Shown piece after piece: positions 22,836-31,836 of a stretch of DNA of 34,140 nt. Numbering within the stretch: position 1 is the first letter of the stretch; each line of letters opens with the position of its first letter. The position numbers and the translations under genes are program-made. The stretch comes from an uncultured Clostridia bacterium. Its GTDB lineage: Bacteria; Bacillota; Clostridia; Oscillospirales; Acutalibacteraceae. The notes under the pieces were generated by a model. It worked only from the letters and a program-made list of their open reading frames with translations. It ran no database searches and was not told where the DNA came from. The DNA lies in contig CAUBKG010000017.1 in assembly GCA_958436475.1 (NCBI GenBank), positions 1 through 34,140 of the forward strand, read 5' to 3'.

Positions 22836-23417
22836 TCAGCGGTGTTCAATCACCCGGTCGATCAGGCCGTATTTCATGGCCTCCTCGGCCGAAAGGAAAT
22901 TATCCCTCTCCGTATCGCGCTCGATGACCTCCAGAGGCTGGCCCGTGCGCTCCGCAAGGATGCGGTTCAAATTCTTCTTGATGCGGACGATCCGTTCCGC
23001 GTGGATCATAATATCGGTTGCCTGCCCCTGCGCGCCGCCCAGAGGCTGGTGGATCATAATTTCACTGTTCGGCAGGGCGAGGCGTTTGCCCTTGGCGCCC
23101 GCCGCGAGCAGGAACGCGCCCATCGAGGCCGCCATGCCCACACAGATGGTGGAAACGTCCGGCTTGATGTACTGCATGGTATCGTAAATGGCCATACCGG
23201 AGGTGATGGAACCGCCGGGGCTGTTGATATACAGGCTGATATCCTTGGAAGTATCCTGGCTTTCCAGATACAGCAGCTGCGCCACCACGAGGCTCGCGCT
23301 CGCATCGTTCACTTCGTCCGAAAGGACGATGATGCGGTCGTTGAGCAGACGGGAAAAAATATCATAAGAGCGCTCTCCCCGATTGGTTTGTTCGATTACC
23401 ATTGGTACTAAACTCAT
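22836..23417 (-). CDS. clpP: ClpP, proteolytic subunit
   Basis: A 193-residue serine protease that forms the 14-mer chamber. The catalytic triad is Ser98 (GMAASMGA), His123 (MIHQPLGG) and Asp172. The N-terminal pore segment LVPMVIEQTNRGERSYDI is canonical. AGGAGG lies 11 nt upstream of the ATG. It is preceded by tig with a 36-bp gap, the standard tig-clpP-clpX arrangement. Confidence 0.97.
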   Translation of the reverse strand: MSLVPMVIEQTNRGERSYDIFSRLLNDRIIVLSDEVNDASASLVVAQLLYLESQDTSKDISLYINSPGGSITSGMAIYDTMQYIKPDVSTICVGMAASMGAFLLAAGAKGKRLALPNSEIMIHQPLGGAQGQATDIMIHAERIVRIKKNLNRILAERTGQPLEVIERDTERDNFLSAEEAMKYGLIDRVIEHR

Positions 23418-23453
23418 GAATACTGACGCCTCCTGAATGATAAAATGGTGTGT

Positions 23454-24929
23454 TTATTTTTCTTCGGCTTCAGCCGGAGCTTCCTCCGCCTTTTTCCTGG
23501 CGGCGGGCTTCTTCGCGGGCTTTTTCTCTTCCCCGTCCGCCGCGGCGGCCTTTTTGGCAGCCGGCTTTTTCGCGGCTGTTTTCTTTTCTCCTTCGGCCGC
23601 ATCCGCCTTCTTGGCGGGCTTCTTCGCCGCCGGCTTTTTGGCCGCTTCCTCCGTTACCTCAGCGCTGGTGCGCACCAGCTCGATGGCCTTGGCAACGGAA
23701 AGGTCTCTCGCGATCTCCTTTTCGGGCACGAGCTCCTTAATCTTTTCGACTTCCATGCCGTAAGCCTTCGCGTATTTTTCAAATTCCTGATTCAGCTCTT
23801 CTTCGGTCGGCTCGATCCTTTCGAGCTCCACGATCTTCTCGAGAGCGAGGCGGGTCTTCACCTGGCGCTCCGCGTTTTCACGGAAGGTCTTGCGGAAGGT
23901 ATCCGCTTCCGTGCCGGTGTATTTCAGATAGGCTTCGAGGTTCATGCCCTGAGACTGGAGGCGGTAATCGAATTCGCGCAAGCTCTCGTCGATGCGGGAT
24001 TCGATCATGGCTTCCGGAATCTCGGCCTTCATGCCTTCCACTACCTTTTCCAGCAGCTCGTTTTCCATGGCCTCTTCGTTGGCAGTCACCTTCTTCGCAA
24101 GAAGGTCGCCGGCGATCTCGTTTTTCAGCTCTTCGAGGGTTTCACAGCTTTCGCTGACGTCCTTTGCGAACTCATCGTCCAGCTCCGGATATTCGCGGGT
24201 TTTCACCTCGTGGAGCTTGATTTTGAACTGGGTTTCCTTACCGGCCAGTTCTTCGGAGCCGTAATCCTCCGGGAAGGTTACACCGATTTCGAACTCCTCC
24301 CCAGCAGTATGCCCAATAATCTGTTCTTCAAACCCGGGAACAAACTGATGGGATCCGAGAGCCAGATTGAAATCTTCGCCCTTGCCGCCTTCAAACGGCT
24401 TTCCGCCGAGGAAGCCTTCGAAATCGATCACCGCGGTATCGCCCTCTTCGGCGGCGCGCTCCACCGCAACGAGGCGGGAATTGCGCTCGCGCAGGCGGTT
24501 GATTTCCTGTGTGATCTCTTCCTCCGCTACCTCCGCTTTTTTGAGGGTGGCGGGTAGACCCTTATATTCGCCGAGCTCCACCTCCGGCTTCACGGTTACG
24601 ACGACTTTAAAGGTGAGGCCTTCCTTGCCGATGCTCTCGATATCGAAATCGATCTTGTGATCGACAACCTCGAGATTCGCTTCCTGCACGGCTTCCTCCA
24701 GCGCGGCGGGATACAGGTCGTTCACGGCCTGCTCGTAGAAAAAGCTTTCTCCATATAATTTCTCTATCATTCTTCTCGGCGCTTTACCCTTGCGGAAGCC
24801 GGGAACGCTGATCTTGCGAACTTCCTTTTTGTATGCGCGATTGAGCGCAGCCTCGAACGCCTCCGCGTCGATCTCCACGACCAGCTCGTAGCGGTTGGTT
24901 TCAACCTTCTTAGAAGATTTGAGATTCAT
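23454..24929 (-). CDS. tig: Trigger factor with a Lys/Ala/Pro-rich C-terminal tail
   Basis: Ribosome-associated chaperone and prolyl isomerase, 491 residues. The N-terminal ribosome-binding signature is VPGFRKGKAPRRMIE (about 43-57); the FKBP-like domain follows (GDTAVIDFEGFLGGKPFEGG to IKLHEVK), then the helical chaperone domain. The protein is about 60 residues longer than usual. Residues 429-491 are a low-complexity tail built from KKPAAKK/KPAKK units with intervening acidic DGEE/AEGEK stretches, encoded by imperfect DNA repeats. GGAGG lies 7 nt before the ATG. First gene of tig-clpP-clpX-lon-engB. Confidence 0.95.
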   Translation of the reverse strand: MNLKSSKKVETNRYELVVEIDAEAFEAALNRAYKKEVRKISVPGFRKGKAPRRMIEKLYGESFFYEQAVNDLYPAALEEAVQEANLEVVDHKIDFDIESIGKEGLTFKVVVTVKPEVELGEYKGLPATLKKAEVAEEEITQEINRLRERNSRLVAVERAAEEGDTAVIDFEGFLGGKPFEGGKGEDFNLALGSHQFVPGFEEQIIGHTAGEEFEIGVTFPEDYGSEELAGKETQFKIKLHEVKTREYPELDDEFAKDVSESCETLEELKNEIAGDLLAKKVTANEEAMENELLEKVVEGMKAEIPEAMIESRIDESLREFDYRLQSQGMNLEAYLKYTGTEADTFRKTFRENAERQVKTRLALEKIVELERIEPTEEELNQEFEKYAKAYGMEVEKIKELVPEKEIARDLSVAKAIELVRTSAEVTEEAAKKPAAKKPAKKADAAEGEKKTAAKKPAAKKAAAADGEEKKPAKKPAARKKAEEAPAEAEEK

Positions 24930-24952
24930 TGTGATTCCTCCGTTTTTTTACA

Positions 24953-25052
24953 CCCCCAGCGGATAAGAGGCAATACGCCCGGCAGCGAGGATAACGGCGC
25001 TGCATGCTGCTTCCGCCCCGGGAAACCGTGTTGCCTCTTATCGGCTGAGGGG
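24953..25052 (-). promoter_or_regulatory. Long stem-loop in the tig leader
   Basis: CCCC plus CAGCGGATAAGAGGCAA (24953-24973) pairs with TTGCCTCTTATCGGCTG plus GGGG (25031-25052): 21 bp with one mismatch and one bulged A. The 57-nt interior can form smaller GC-rich hairpins. No U tract follows on either strand, so it is not a terminator. It lies directly 5' of the tig ribosome-binding site and has no match to a riboswitch class I know. The remainder of the tig-uvrA gap (25053-25146) shows no gene. Confidence 0.65.
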
Positions 25053-25146
25053 ACATTATCTTTATTATCTTAGCATAGACGAACGCTTTTTTCTACCATT
25101 TTATTTCATCTATTCAGACAATTATTCCATCCGCCCCCGGGGGCTT

Positions 25147-27981
25147 TTAGGAGTTTCTCACCAAAACGGGACGGAGATATTTTCCCGTGTACGATTTTTC
25201 GCACGCGGCCACCTGTTCCGGCGTTCCCGTGGCGACCACGGTGCCGCCCTCGTCGCCCCCCTCGGGACCGAGATCGATAATATAATCGGCGGTTTTAATC
25301 ACATCCAGGTTATGCTCGATGACTATGACGGTGTTGCCCGCGTCCACCAGCTGCTGCAGCACCTCGAGCAGGCGATGCACGTCGGCTGTGTGCAGGCCGG
25401 TGGTGGGCTCGTCCAGAATATACACCGTGCGGCCGGTGGCTCGCTTCGAGAGCTCGGTCGCGAGCTTGACGCGCTGCGCCTCGCCGCCCGAAAGGGTGGT
25501 GGCGGGCTGGCCGATCTTCACATAGCCGAGGCCCACATCGTACAGCGTTTGCAGCTTCTTATAAATGCGCGGGATGCTCTCGAAAAAGTGCATGCCTTCC
25601 TCCACCGTCATCTCCAGCACATCGTATATGCTTTTGCCCTTGTATTTGATTTCGAGCGTTTCGCGGTTATACCGCCGCCCACCGCACACATCGCAGGGGA
25701 CGTATACATCCGGCAGGAAGTGCATCTCGATTTTCAGGATGCCGTCTCCCTGGCAGGATTCGCACCGCCCGCCCTTGACGTTGAAGGAAAAGCGGCCCGC
25801 AGTATAGCCGCGCATTTTGGCGTCCTGCGTTTGGGCGAACAGCGTGCGGATATCGGTAAACACGCCGGTGTAGGTTGCGGGATTGGAGCGCGGCGTGCGC
25901 CCGATGGGAGACTGGTCGATATCGATGACCTTATCGAGGTGCTCGATGCCCTCCATGGAACGGTGGAGGCCCGCGTGCACCCTCGCACGGTTCAGGTCGG
26001 CCGCGAGGCGCTTATACAGCACCTCATTGACGAGCGAGGATTTTCCCGAGCCCGACACGCCGGTGACGCAGGTGAAGGTGCCGAGTGGGATTTTTACGTT
26101 CACGTTCTTGAGGTTGTTTTCCGCCGCGCCCATGATCTTTAAAACGTTCCCGCTGCCCTTCCGGCGCTTCTGCGGGATTTCGATCTGCCGGCGGCCGCTC
26201 AAATACTGCCCCGTGATGGAATCCGGGCAGGCCTTGATTTCCTCCACCGTTCCGGCGCAGACGACGTGCCCGCCATGCGAACCCGCCCCGGGGCCGATAT
26301 CAATGATATGGTCGGCGGCGTACATGGTGTCTTCATCGTGTTCGACTACCACCACGGTGTTTCCGAGATCCCGCAGGCGCTTAAGCGTGGCGATCAGGCG
26401 GTCGTTATCCCTCTGGTGGAGTCCGATGCTCGGCTCGTCCAGAATATACAGCACGCCCATCAGCGAGGAGCCGATCTGGGTGGCGAGACGGATGCGCTGG
26501 CTTTCTCCTCCGGAGAGGGTCCCGGCCGAGCGCGCCAGCGTCAGGTAGCCGAGGCCGACGCTTTCGAGGAAGCTTAGTCGCTCGCGGATCTCCTTAATGA
26601 TCTGGCGGGCGATCATCTCCTCCTTTTCCGAAAGCTTCAGCGTGCGGAAAAATTCCAGGCAGTTTTTCACGGAAAGATGCGAAACCTCATCGATATTCTT
26701 GCCGCCCACCGTAACGGCAAGCGTTTCCGGTCGGAGCCTCGCGCCTTTACAGTCCGAACAGGGGACGGGATTGATGTACGCTTCGAGCTCGGCCTTGGCC
26801 CACTCGCTCTGCGATTCCTCATAACGGCGCTGGAGGTTGTTGATAACTCCTTCGAAATCGGTATAATAGGTACCCCGGCCGTATTCGCCCGAACGCTTCA
26901 CCTTGATCTTTTCGCCCCCGGTTCCATAAAGCAGGGCCTGCTGCGCCTCCTCCGGAAGGTCGCGGAAGGGGGTATCGAGCGAAAAGCTGTAATGCTCGGC
27001 CAGCGCGTCGTAATACATTTTGGCAATGGTGCCGTCTTCCCCATAGCGCCAGCCGCTGCCGCGGATGGCACCCGCGCTCACGCTGAGCGCCGGGTTCGGC
27101 ACCACGAGGTCGGGGGAAATGCGCATGAAAACGCCGAGGCCGGTGCAGGTGGGGCAGGCGCCGTACGGGTTATTGAAGGAAAACATGCGGGGCGAAAGCT
27201 CCTCGATGCTGACGCCGTGCTCCGGGCAGGCGTAATTCTGGGAAAAAAGGATCTCCTTTCCCCCGATCACATCCACCAGCACGAGGCCGCCGGTGAGGCC
27301 GGAGGCCGTCTCGATGGAATCGGTGAGGCGGGATTCGATTCCCTCCCCCACCACGAGGCGGTCCACGACGATTTCGATGTGATGCTTTTTATTCTTTTCG
27401 AGCCTTATCTGCTCGGATAAATCGTAAAGATTGCCGTCCACCCGGACGCGCACGAAGCCCGAACGCTTGGCGGCCTCCAGTTCTTTCACGTGCTCGCCCT
27501 TTTTTCCCCGGATGACCGGGGCGAGGATCTGGATTTTCGACCGTTCCGGCAGCTCCATGACCCGGTCGACGATCTGGTCCACCGTCTGCTGCTTAATCTC
27601 CCTGCCGCAGACCGGGCAGTGCGGAATGCCGACGTTGGCGTACAAAAGGCGGAGGTAATCGGAAATTTCCGTTACCGTGCCCACGGTGGAACGCGGGTTG
27701 CGCGAGGTGGTCTTCTGGTCGATGGAGATGGCGGGAGAGAGGCCCTCGATGCTGTCTACATCCGGCTTGTCCATCTGGCCGAGGAACTGGCGGGCATAGG
27801 AGGAAAGCGATTCCACATACCGGCGCTGGCCCTCGGCATAGAGGGTATCGAAGGCGAGCGACGATTTGCCCGACCCCGAAAGCCCGGTAAGCACGACCAG
27901 CTTATCCCTCGGGATTTCGACCGTGATATCTTTTAAATTATGCTCCCTGGCCCCTTTGATTACAATGCTTTTGGACGACAT
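25147..27981 (-). CDS. uvrA: UvrA, excinuclease ABC subunit A
   Basis: DNA damage sensor of nucleotide excision repair, 944 residues, full length. Two ABC modules are visible: Walker A GLSGSGKSSLAFDTLYAEG and GVSGSGKSSLVNEV, signatures LSGGESQRIRLA and LSGGEAQRVKLA, Walker B LYILDEPSIGLH and VYILDEPTTGLH. Zinc sites include CPEHG/CPTC in the first module and CESC/CDVC in the second. It follows uvrB after 42 bp. Confidence 0.98.
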   Translation of the reverse strand: MSSKSIVIKGAREHNLKDITVEIPRDKLVVLTGLSGSGKSSLAFDTLYAEGQRRYVESLSSYARQFLGQMDKPDVDSIEGLSPAISIDQKTTSRNPRSTVGTVTEISDYLRLLYANVGIPHCPVCGREIKQQTVDQIVDRVMELPERSKIQILAPVIRGKKGEHVKELEAAKRSGFVRVRVDGNLYDLSEQIRLEKNKKHHIEIVVDRLVVGEGIESRLTDSIETASGLTGGLVLVDVIGGKEILFSQNYACPEHGVSIEELSPRMFSFNNPYGACPTCTGLGVFMRISPDLVVPNPALSVSAGAIRGSGWRYGEDGTIAKMYYDALAEHYSFSLDTPFRDLPEEAQQALLYGTGGEKIKVKRSGEYGRGTYYTDFEGVINNLQRRYEESQSEWAKAELEAYINPVPCSDCKGARLRPETLAVTVGGKNIDEVSHLSVKNCLEFFRTLKLSEKEEMIARQIIKEIRERLSFLESVGLGYLTLARSAGTLSGGESQRIRLATQIGSSLMGVLYILDEPSIGLHQRDNDRLIATLKRLRDLGNTVVVVEHDEDTMYAADHIIDIGPGAGSHGGHVVCAGTVEEIKACPDSITGQYLSGRRQIEIPQKRRKGSGNVLKIMGAAENNLKNVNVKIPLGTFTCVTGVSGSGKSSLVNEVLYKRLAADLNRARVHAGLHRSMEGIEHLDKVIDIDQSPIGRTPRSNPATYTGVFTDIRTLFAQTQDAKMRGYTAGRFSFNVKGGRCESCQGDGILKIEMHFLPDVYVPCDVCGGRRYNRETLEIKYKGKSIYDVLEMTVEEGMHFFESIPRIYKKLQTLYDVGLGYVKIGQPATTLSGGEAQRVKLATELSKRATGRTVYILDEPTTGLHTADVHRLLEVLQQLVDAGNTVIVIEHNLDVIKTADYIIDLGPEGGDEGGTVVATGTPEQVAACEKSYTGKYLRPVLVRNS

Positions 27982-28023
27982 AAGCTGTTTCCCCTTTTTC
28001 CGGCCCGGCTGAAAGGCGCCGGC

Positions 28024-29997
28024 CTATTTTCCCTCGCGGAGCTGGTTGATCCGGTCGCGCAGATAGGCGGCGTGTTCGAATTCCAGCAGCTTCGCGGCGT
28101 TTTTCATTTCACGGGTGAGCTGGAGTATCAGCTCCTCGCGCTCCTTGCGGGAAAGCTTGCGGCCGCTCTTTCCTGCTTTTTCCGCCTTTTTCGGAACGGA
28201 TATCTCGATGATATCGCTGACTTCCTTTTGGATGGTTTTCGGCGTGATGCCGTGCTCCTCATTATAACGCTTCTGGATGGCGCGGCGGCGCTCCGTTTCG
28301 GTGATGGCGCGCTCCATCGAATCGGTGACCGTGTCGGCGTACATGATGACCTTGCCGCCGGCGTTCCGGGCGGCGCGGCCCACGGTCTGGATGAGAGAAG
28401 TCTCCGAACGAAGGAATCCCTCCTTATCCGCATCCAGGATGGCGACAAGGGAAACCTCCGGAATATCCAGCCCCTCGCGCAGGAGGTTGATGCCCACCAG
28501 CACATCGAATTCGCCGAGGCGCAGGTCGCGGATGATCTCCATGCGTTCCATGGTATCTACATCGTGATGCATATACCGCACGCGGACGTCCAGGTTTTCC
28601 AGGTATTCGGTGAGATCCTCCGCCATTTTCTTCGTGAGGGTGGTGACCAGCACGCGTTCCTTCCGGCCGGCGCGGAGATTGATTTCGGAAACGAGGTCGT
28701 CGATCTGGCCGTCCACGGGGCGGACCTCAATCTCCGGGTCGAGCAGGCCGGTGGGCCGGATGACCTGCTCCACGATCTGCGTGCTCTTTTCCCGCTCGAG
28801 CCCGCCGGGCGTGGCGCTGACGAACACGGCCTGGTTGATGTGCCGGTAAAACTCCTCGAAATCGAGGGGGCGGTTATCATAGGCGGAGGGCAGGCGGAAT
28901 CCGTAATCGATAAGGTTTTTCTTGCGCGCGCGGTCGCCGCCGTACATGCCCCGCACCTGCGGGAGGGTCACGTGGGATTCATCCACAAACAAAAGGAAAT
29001 CATCCGGAAAATAATCCAGCAGAGTAAAGGGCGTGGAGCCCGGCGCCCGGCCGGACAGCACGCGGGAATAATTTTCGATTCCCTTGCACATGCCGATCTC
29101 CCGCAGCATTTCCACATCGTATTCCGTGCGCTGGCGGATGCGCTGCGCCTCGATGAACATTTCCTGCTCGCGGAAGAATTGGACCCGCTCCTCCATTTCG
29201 TTTTCAATATTCTGGAGCGCTTCGTTCATTTTATCCTGGGGAACGATATAATGCGATGCGGGATAAATGGCAACGTGCCGCAGCTCTCCCTTGAGCTCGC
29301 CCGTGAGGCTGCTTATTTCCGTGATGCGGTCGATCTCGTCCCCGAAAAACTCCACGCGGATGGCGTTGTCCCCTGAATACGCCGGAAGGATCTCCACAAC
29401 ATCTCCCCGCACGCGGAACTTGTTGCGCACAAAATTGATATCGTTGCGTTCATATTGAAGCGATACCAGTTTTTTCAAAAGATCGTCCCGCTTTTTTTCC
29501 ATGCCGGGCCGCAGGGAAATAATCATATTGCGGTAATCGATCGGGTTGCCGAGGCTGTAAATACAGGAAACCGAGGCGACGATAATCACATCCCGCCGCT
29601 CGGAAAGCGAGGCCGTGGCCGAATGGCGCAGCTTATCGATCTCATCGTTGATGGCGGAATCCTTTTCAATATAGGTATCTGTTCCGGGAATGTACGCTTC
29701 CGGCTGGTAATAGTCGTAATAGGAGACAAAATACTCGACGGCGTTATTGGGGAAAAAGCTCCGGAACTCCGTGCAGAGCTGGGCCGCAAGGGTCTTATTG
29801 TGCGCGAGGACCAGCGTCGGCCGGTTCAGCTCCGCAATGACGTTTGCCATGGTGAAGGTCTTGCCCGAGCCGGTAACGCCGAGCAGGGTCTGCTCCTTAT
29901 CCCCCCGGCGAAGGCCCTCCGCCAGACGGGCGATGGCCTCCGGCTGGTCTCCCGTGGGCCGGTAGGACGATACCAATTCAAATTTCTGTTCGCTCAT
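28024..29997 (-). CDS. uvrB: UvrB, excinuclease ABC subunit B
   Basis: Helicase-like damage verifier that loads UvrC. The 657-residue protein has Walker A LLGVTGSGKTFTMANV, the DNA-clamping beta-hairpin DYYQPEAYIPGTDTYIEKD, DESHVTLPQ, helicase motif VI QTVGRAARN and a C-terminal UvrC-binding UVR motif (about 620-655, LLEFEHAAYLRDRINQL). GGGAG lies upstream of the ATG. It leads the uvrB-uvrA operon under a LexA box. Confidence 0.98.
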   Translation of the reverse strand: MSEQKFELVSSYRPTGDQPEAIARLAEGLRRGDKEQTLLGVTGSGKTFTMANVIAELNRPTLVLAHNKTLAAQLCTEFRSFFPNNAVEYFVSYYDYYQPEAYIPGTDTYIEKDSAINDEIDKLRHSATASLSERRDVIIVASVSCIYSLGNPIDYRNMIISLRPGMEKKRDDLLKKLVSLQYERNDINFVRNKFRVRGDVVEILPAYSGDNAIRVEFFGDEIDRITEISSLTGELKGELRHVAIYPASHYIVPQDKMNEALQNIENEMEERVQFFREQEMFIEAQRIRQRTEYDVEMLREIGMCKGIENYSRVLSGRAPGSTPFTLLDYFPDDFLLFVDESHVTLPQVRGMYGGDRARKKNLIDYGFRLPSAYDNRPLDFEEFYRHINQAVFVSATPGGLEREKSTQIVEQVIRPTGLLDPEIEVRPVDGQIDDLVSEINLRAGRKERVLVTTLTKKMAEDLTEYLENLDVRVRYMHHDVDTMERMEIIRDLRLGEFDVLVGINLLREGLDIPEVSLVAILDADKEGFLRSETSLIQTVGRAARNAGGKVIMYADTVTDSMERAITETERRRAIQKRYNEEHGITPKTIQKEVSDIIEISVPKKAEKAGKSGRKLSRKEREELILQLTREMKNAAKLLEFEHAAYLRDRINQLREGK

Positions 29998-30066
29998 AAA
30001 CGTGTTTCTCCCTTATTTCCCATACGGAACGCTTGCTCCTGCCTGCCGTCCCCCGCAGAAAAAATT

Positions 30067-30080
30067 CGAACAAATGTTTT
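30067..30080. promoter_or_regulatory. LexA (DinR) box upstream of uvrB
   Basis: CGAAC-AAAT-GTTTT matches the Gram-positive SOS consensus CGAAC-N4-GTTCG in 8 of 10 positions. It lies about 10 bp downstream of the predicted -10, where LexA would block transcription. SOS control of uvrBA is established in Bacillus. Confidence 0.75.
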
Positions 30081-30088
30081 TCGCGTTT

Positions 30089-30117
30089 ATCTTACCTCTT
30101 TTCTCTGGCTTTGTCAA
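30089..30117 (-). promoter_or_regulatory. Promoter of uvrB-uvrA
   Basis: Consensus TTGACA (30112-30117), 17-bp spacer, TAAGAT (30089-30094) on the minus strand. Confidence 0.75.
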
Positions 30118-30213
30118 CGTTTAAAGTATACCACCCGAGGGGAAGGTTTTACGATTTTCCGCCGTAAAATTTCCTCTCTGTTTTCCTTTGCCCACAATTG
30201 CTATGGGGGCGGC

Positions 30214-30251
30214 AAAGGCCGGCCTCGCTGAACAACGAAGCCGGCCTTTTT
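30214..30251. terminator. Intrinsic terminator downstream of the metalloprotease operon
   Basis: AAAGGCCGGC (30214-30223) pairs with GCCGGCCTTT (30240-30249), with a further TCG/CGA pair inside. T tract follows on the plus strand and a shorter one on the minus strand, about 45 bp after the metalloprotease stop. Confidence 0.75.
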
Positions 30252-30296
30252 AACAAAAATATTATGTTTTAAAAAATTGAGTGCCGGGGCAAATCG

Positions 30297-30983
30297 CTAT
30301 TTTTTGATCCCCGCGCAGCCCGAACAAACGCCGCTGCTGCTGAATGAATGCGTCGTGTGCTTTCCGGTGATGACCCGGAAGCCCTGTGCGTCTCGATAGG
30401 ACGGTCTGGTTGCCGTTGACGCTGTTGTTCCAAACATCAGCCGGGAGCGGTTATCGGGATCGTTGGTGCTGTATAAATCGTTCAGCCCATATACATGGCC
30501 TAACTCGTGTGCTATCGTCGCCGAGTCAGCCGAAGTGCTGCAATTTGTGTTAAATTTGATGCTCCAGTTGGTTAAATGCCCATTTGCCCCTGCACTCCCG
30601 GAAAATTGTGCAACAATATTGCTGTTGGAAAGGCTTGCCTGGCTGATGGTTCCGATCACCCCCGGCACCGATGTGCTGCTTCCCACGTTGCTCAGGCTTG
30701 CAGAGCATGCCTTCCACTTTTTTGCCGCATCTGTTGCAATCGTCTGCCGTGCGGAACTCAGGTTCTGGCTGAACTTATAATACAAGGCTGTTCCGTTGGT
30801 GTGAAGGCTCTCATCAATACTCCAGCCTACATTTTCTCCGCCAACATAATACACGCCGTTGCCATATTCAGGAATGAGGCTGGACCTCAGAATATTTTTT
30901 TGACTTGAGCTGTGCGCCGAAACGCCCGTTGCAACCGAACAAACAAGAAATAAAACCGCCAGGATTGCGCTGATTTTTTTCAT
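30297..30983 (-). CDS. Secreted zinc metalloprotease, HExxHxxGxxD type
   Basis: A 228-residue exported protein with a signal peptide (MKKISAILAVLFLVCSVATG, likely cleaved after VSA at 23). The zinc site is HELGHVYGLND (His159, Glu160, His163, Asp169), i.e. the snapalysin-like form in which Asp replaces the third His, and a following Met183 (RLMFG) could be the metzincin Met-turn. The C terminus ends with a CSGC motif. I assign a secreted metzincin-like peptidase; substrate unknown. AAAGGA precedes the ATG. It is the last gene of the four-gene sigma-factor operon, 13 bp after the anti-sigma-like gene. Confidence 0.8.
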   Translation of the reverse strand: MKKISAILAVLFLVCSVATGVSAHSSSQKNILRSSLIPEYGNGVYYVGGENVGWSIDESLHTNGTALYYKFSQNLSSARQTIATDAAKKWKACSASLSNVGSSTSVPGVIGTISQASLSNSNIVAQFSGSAGANGHLTNWSIKFNTNCSTSADSATIAHELGHVYGLNDLYSTNDPDNRSRLMFGTTASTATRPSYRDAQGFRVITGKHTTHSFSSSGVCSGCAGIKK

Positions 30984-30996
30984 TCTTACCCATCCT

Positions 30997-31836
30997 TTAT
31001 TTTAACTCTTCTATGACCCTTTGGACCTCTTTCAATTCATAAACATTTTCAGGTAATGCATCTGCGGAATCCATTTCAGAAGCCAGCACCTCATCTTCAT
31101 CGAGCATCTGTTCAATTACCGCCTCAGCCTGTTCCTCCGGAACGGACTCCACGCTGATAAATTCTTCTCCCCGGTTTTTGGGTATTACATAGAGCAAATC
31201 TTGATTTTCCTGTACTTTTGCTTCCGTCAGGCCTTCTCCCAGAATGCCGTAACAATTTTCTCTTCCCTGCTTGAACTCATCGCCGATCGGTTCAAAGCAG
31301 AGTATGAGACGGTCGCCGTTTTTATACAGCGGGTTTCCTTTTTCCGTTTCCTTGCTGTTTCCCGCCTGTGCGAACACAATTTCGGCCGCCCCCGTATTTT
31401 TCTCATCCTTATAAAGCTCGTTCACGTGAGCACGGAAATACGTTAAAGGCCCATAGCCCTCTTCATCCATCTCACCAAGCCATTCGACCACAGTGATATC
31501 GGCTACTGTTTCGGCTTCTTCAAAGGCTTCTGCAAACGTATAGTCTCTTACATAGGAATTCTTCGTTTGAGATAGACCAACCCTGACCGGCGTATCCTTG
31601 CCGTACTGAAGCCCGCCCTGCTGGTGGGGAGACATCATCCACACTCCGAGGAACAGAACCACCGCAAACGCGGCTGCTATCCCGGTCCATTTTGCCGGTT
31701 TCATAAACCTTTTTTCTTTTTTCATGTTCTCAGCTCCATTCATGTGTTCAATTTGAGTTTCTTTCCAATAGTCGGGGACATTGCACTCAAAGCTGTTCTG
31801 AAGATACTCTCTGATCTTCGAGTCGTCCGGCTTCAT
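30997..31836 (-). CDS. Single-pass membrane protein, probable anti-sigma partner
   Basis: A 279-residue protein with a cytosolic N terminus of about 49 residues, one transmembrane helix (about 50-68, WTGIAAAFAVVLFLGVWMM) and a large extracytoplasmic domain rich in acidic residues. This layout, and a 50-nt overlap with the ECF sigma gene directly upstream, suggest a sigma-binding regulator. No HHCC zinc motif is present, so it is not a standard ZAS-type anti-sigma. The extracellular domain (FAEAFEEAETVADITVVEWL, YKNGDRLILCFEP) is an unnamed type I have not been able to place. AAGGAGG lies 12 nt upstream of the ATG. Confidence 0.65.
   Translation of the reverse strand: MKPDDSKIREYLQNSFECNVPDYWKETQIEHMNGAENMKKEKRFMKPAKWTGIAAAFAVVLFLGVWMMSPHQQGGLQYGKDTPVRVGLSQTKNSYVRDYTFAEAFEEAETVADITVVEWLGEMDEEGYGPLTYFRAHVNELYKDEKNTGAAEIVFAQAGNSKETEKGNPLYKNGDRLILCFEPIGDEFKQGRENCYGILGEGLTEAKVQENQDLLYVIPKNRGEEFISVESVPEEQAEAVIEQMLDEDEVLASEMDSADALPENVYELKEVQRVIEELK

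Noticed and set aside
23445..24557. 370-codon plus-strand frame opposite tig
   Set aside because: A shadow of the trigger factor gene; Phe/Leu-rich repeats mirror the Lys-rich tail codons.
25133..25144. GCCCCCGGGGGC palindrome after uvrA as a terminator
   Set aside because: There is no loop and no T tract on the uvrA transcript strand.
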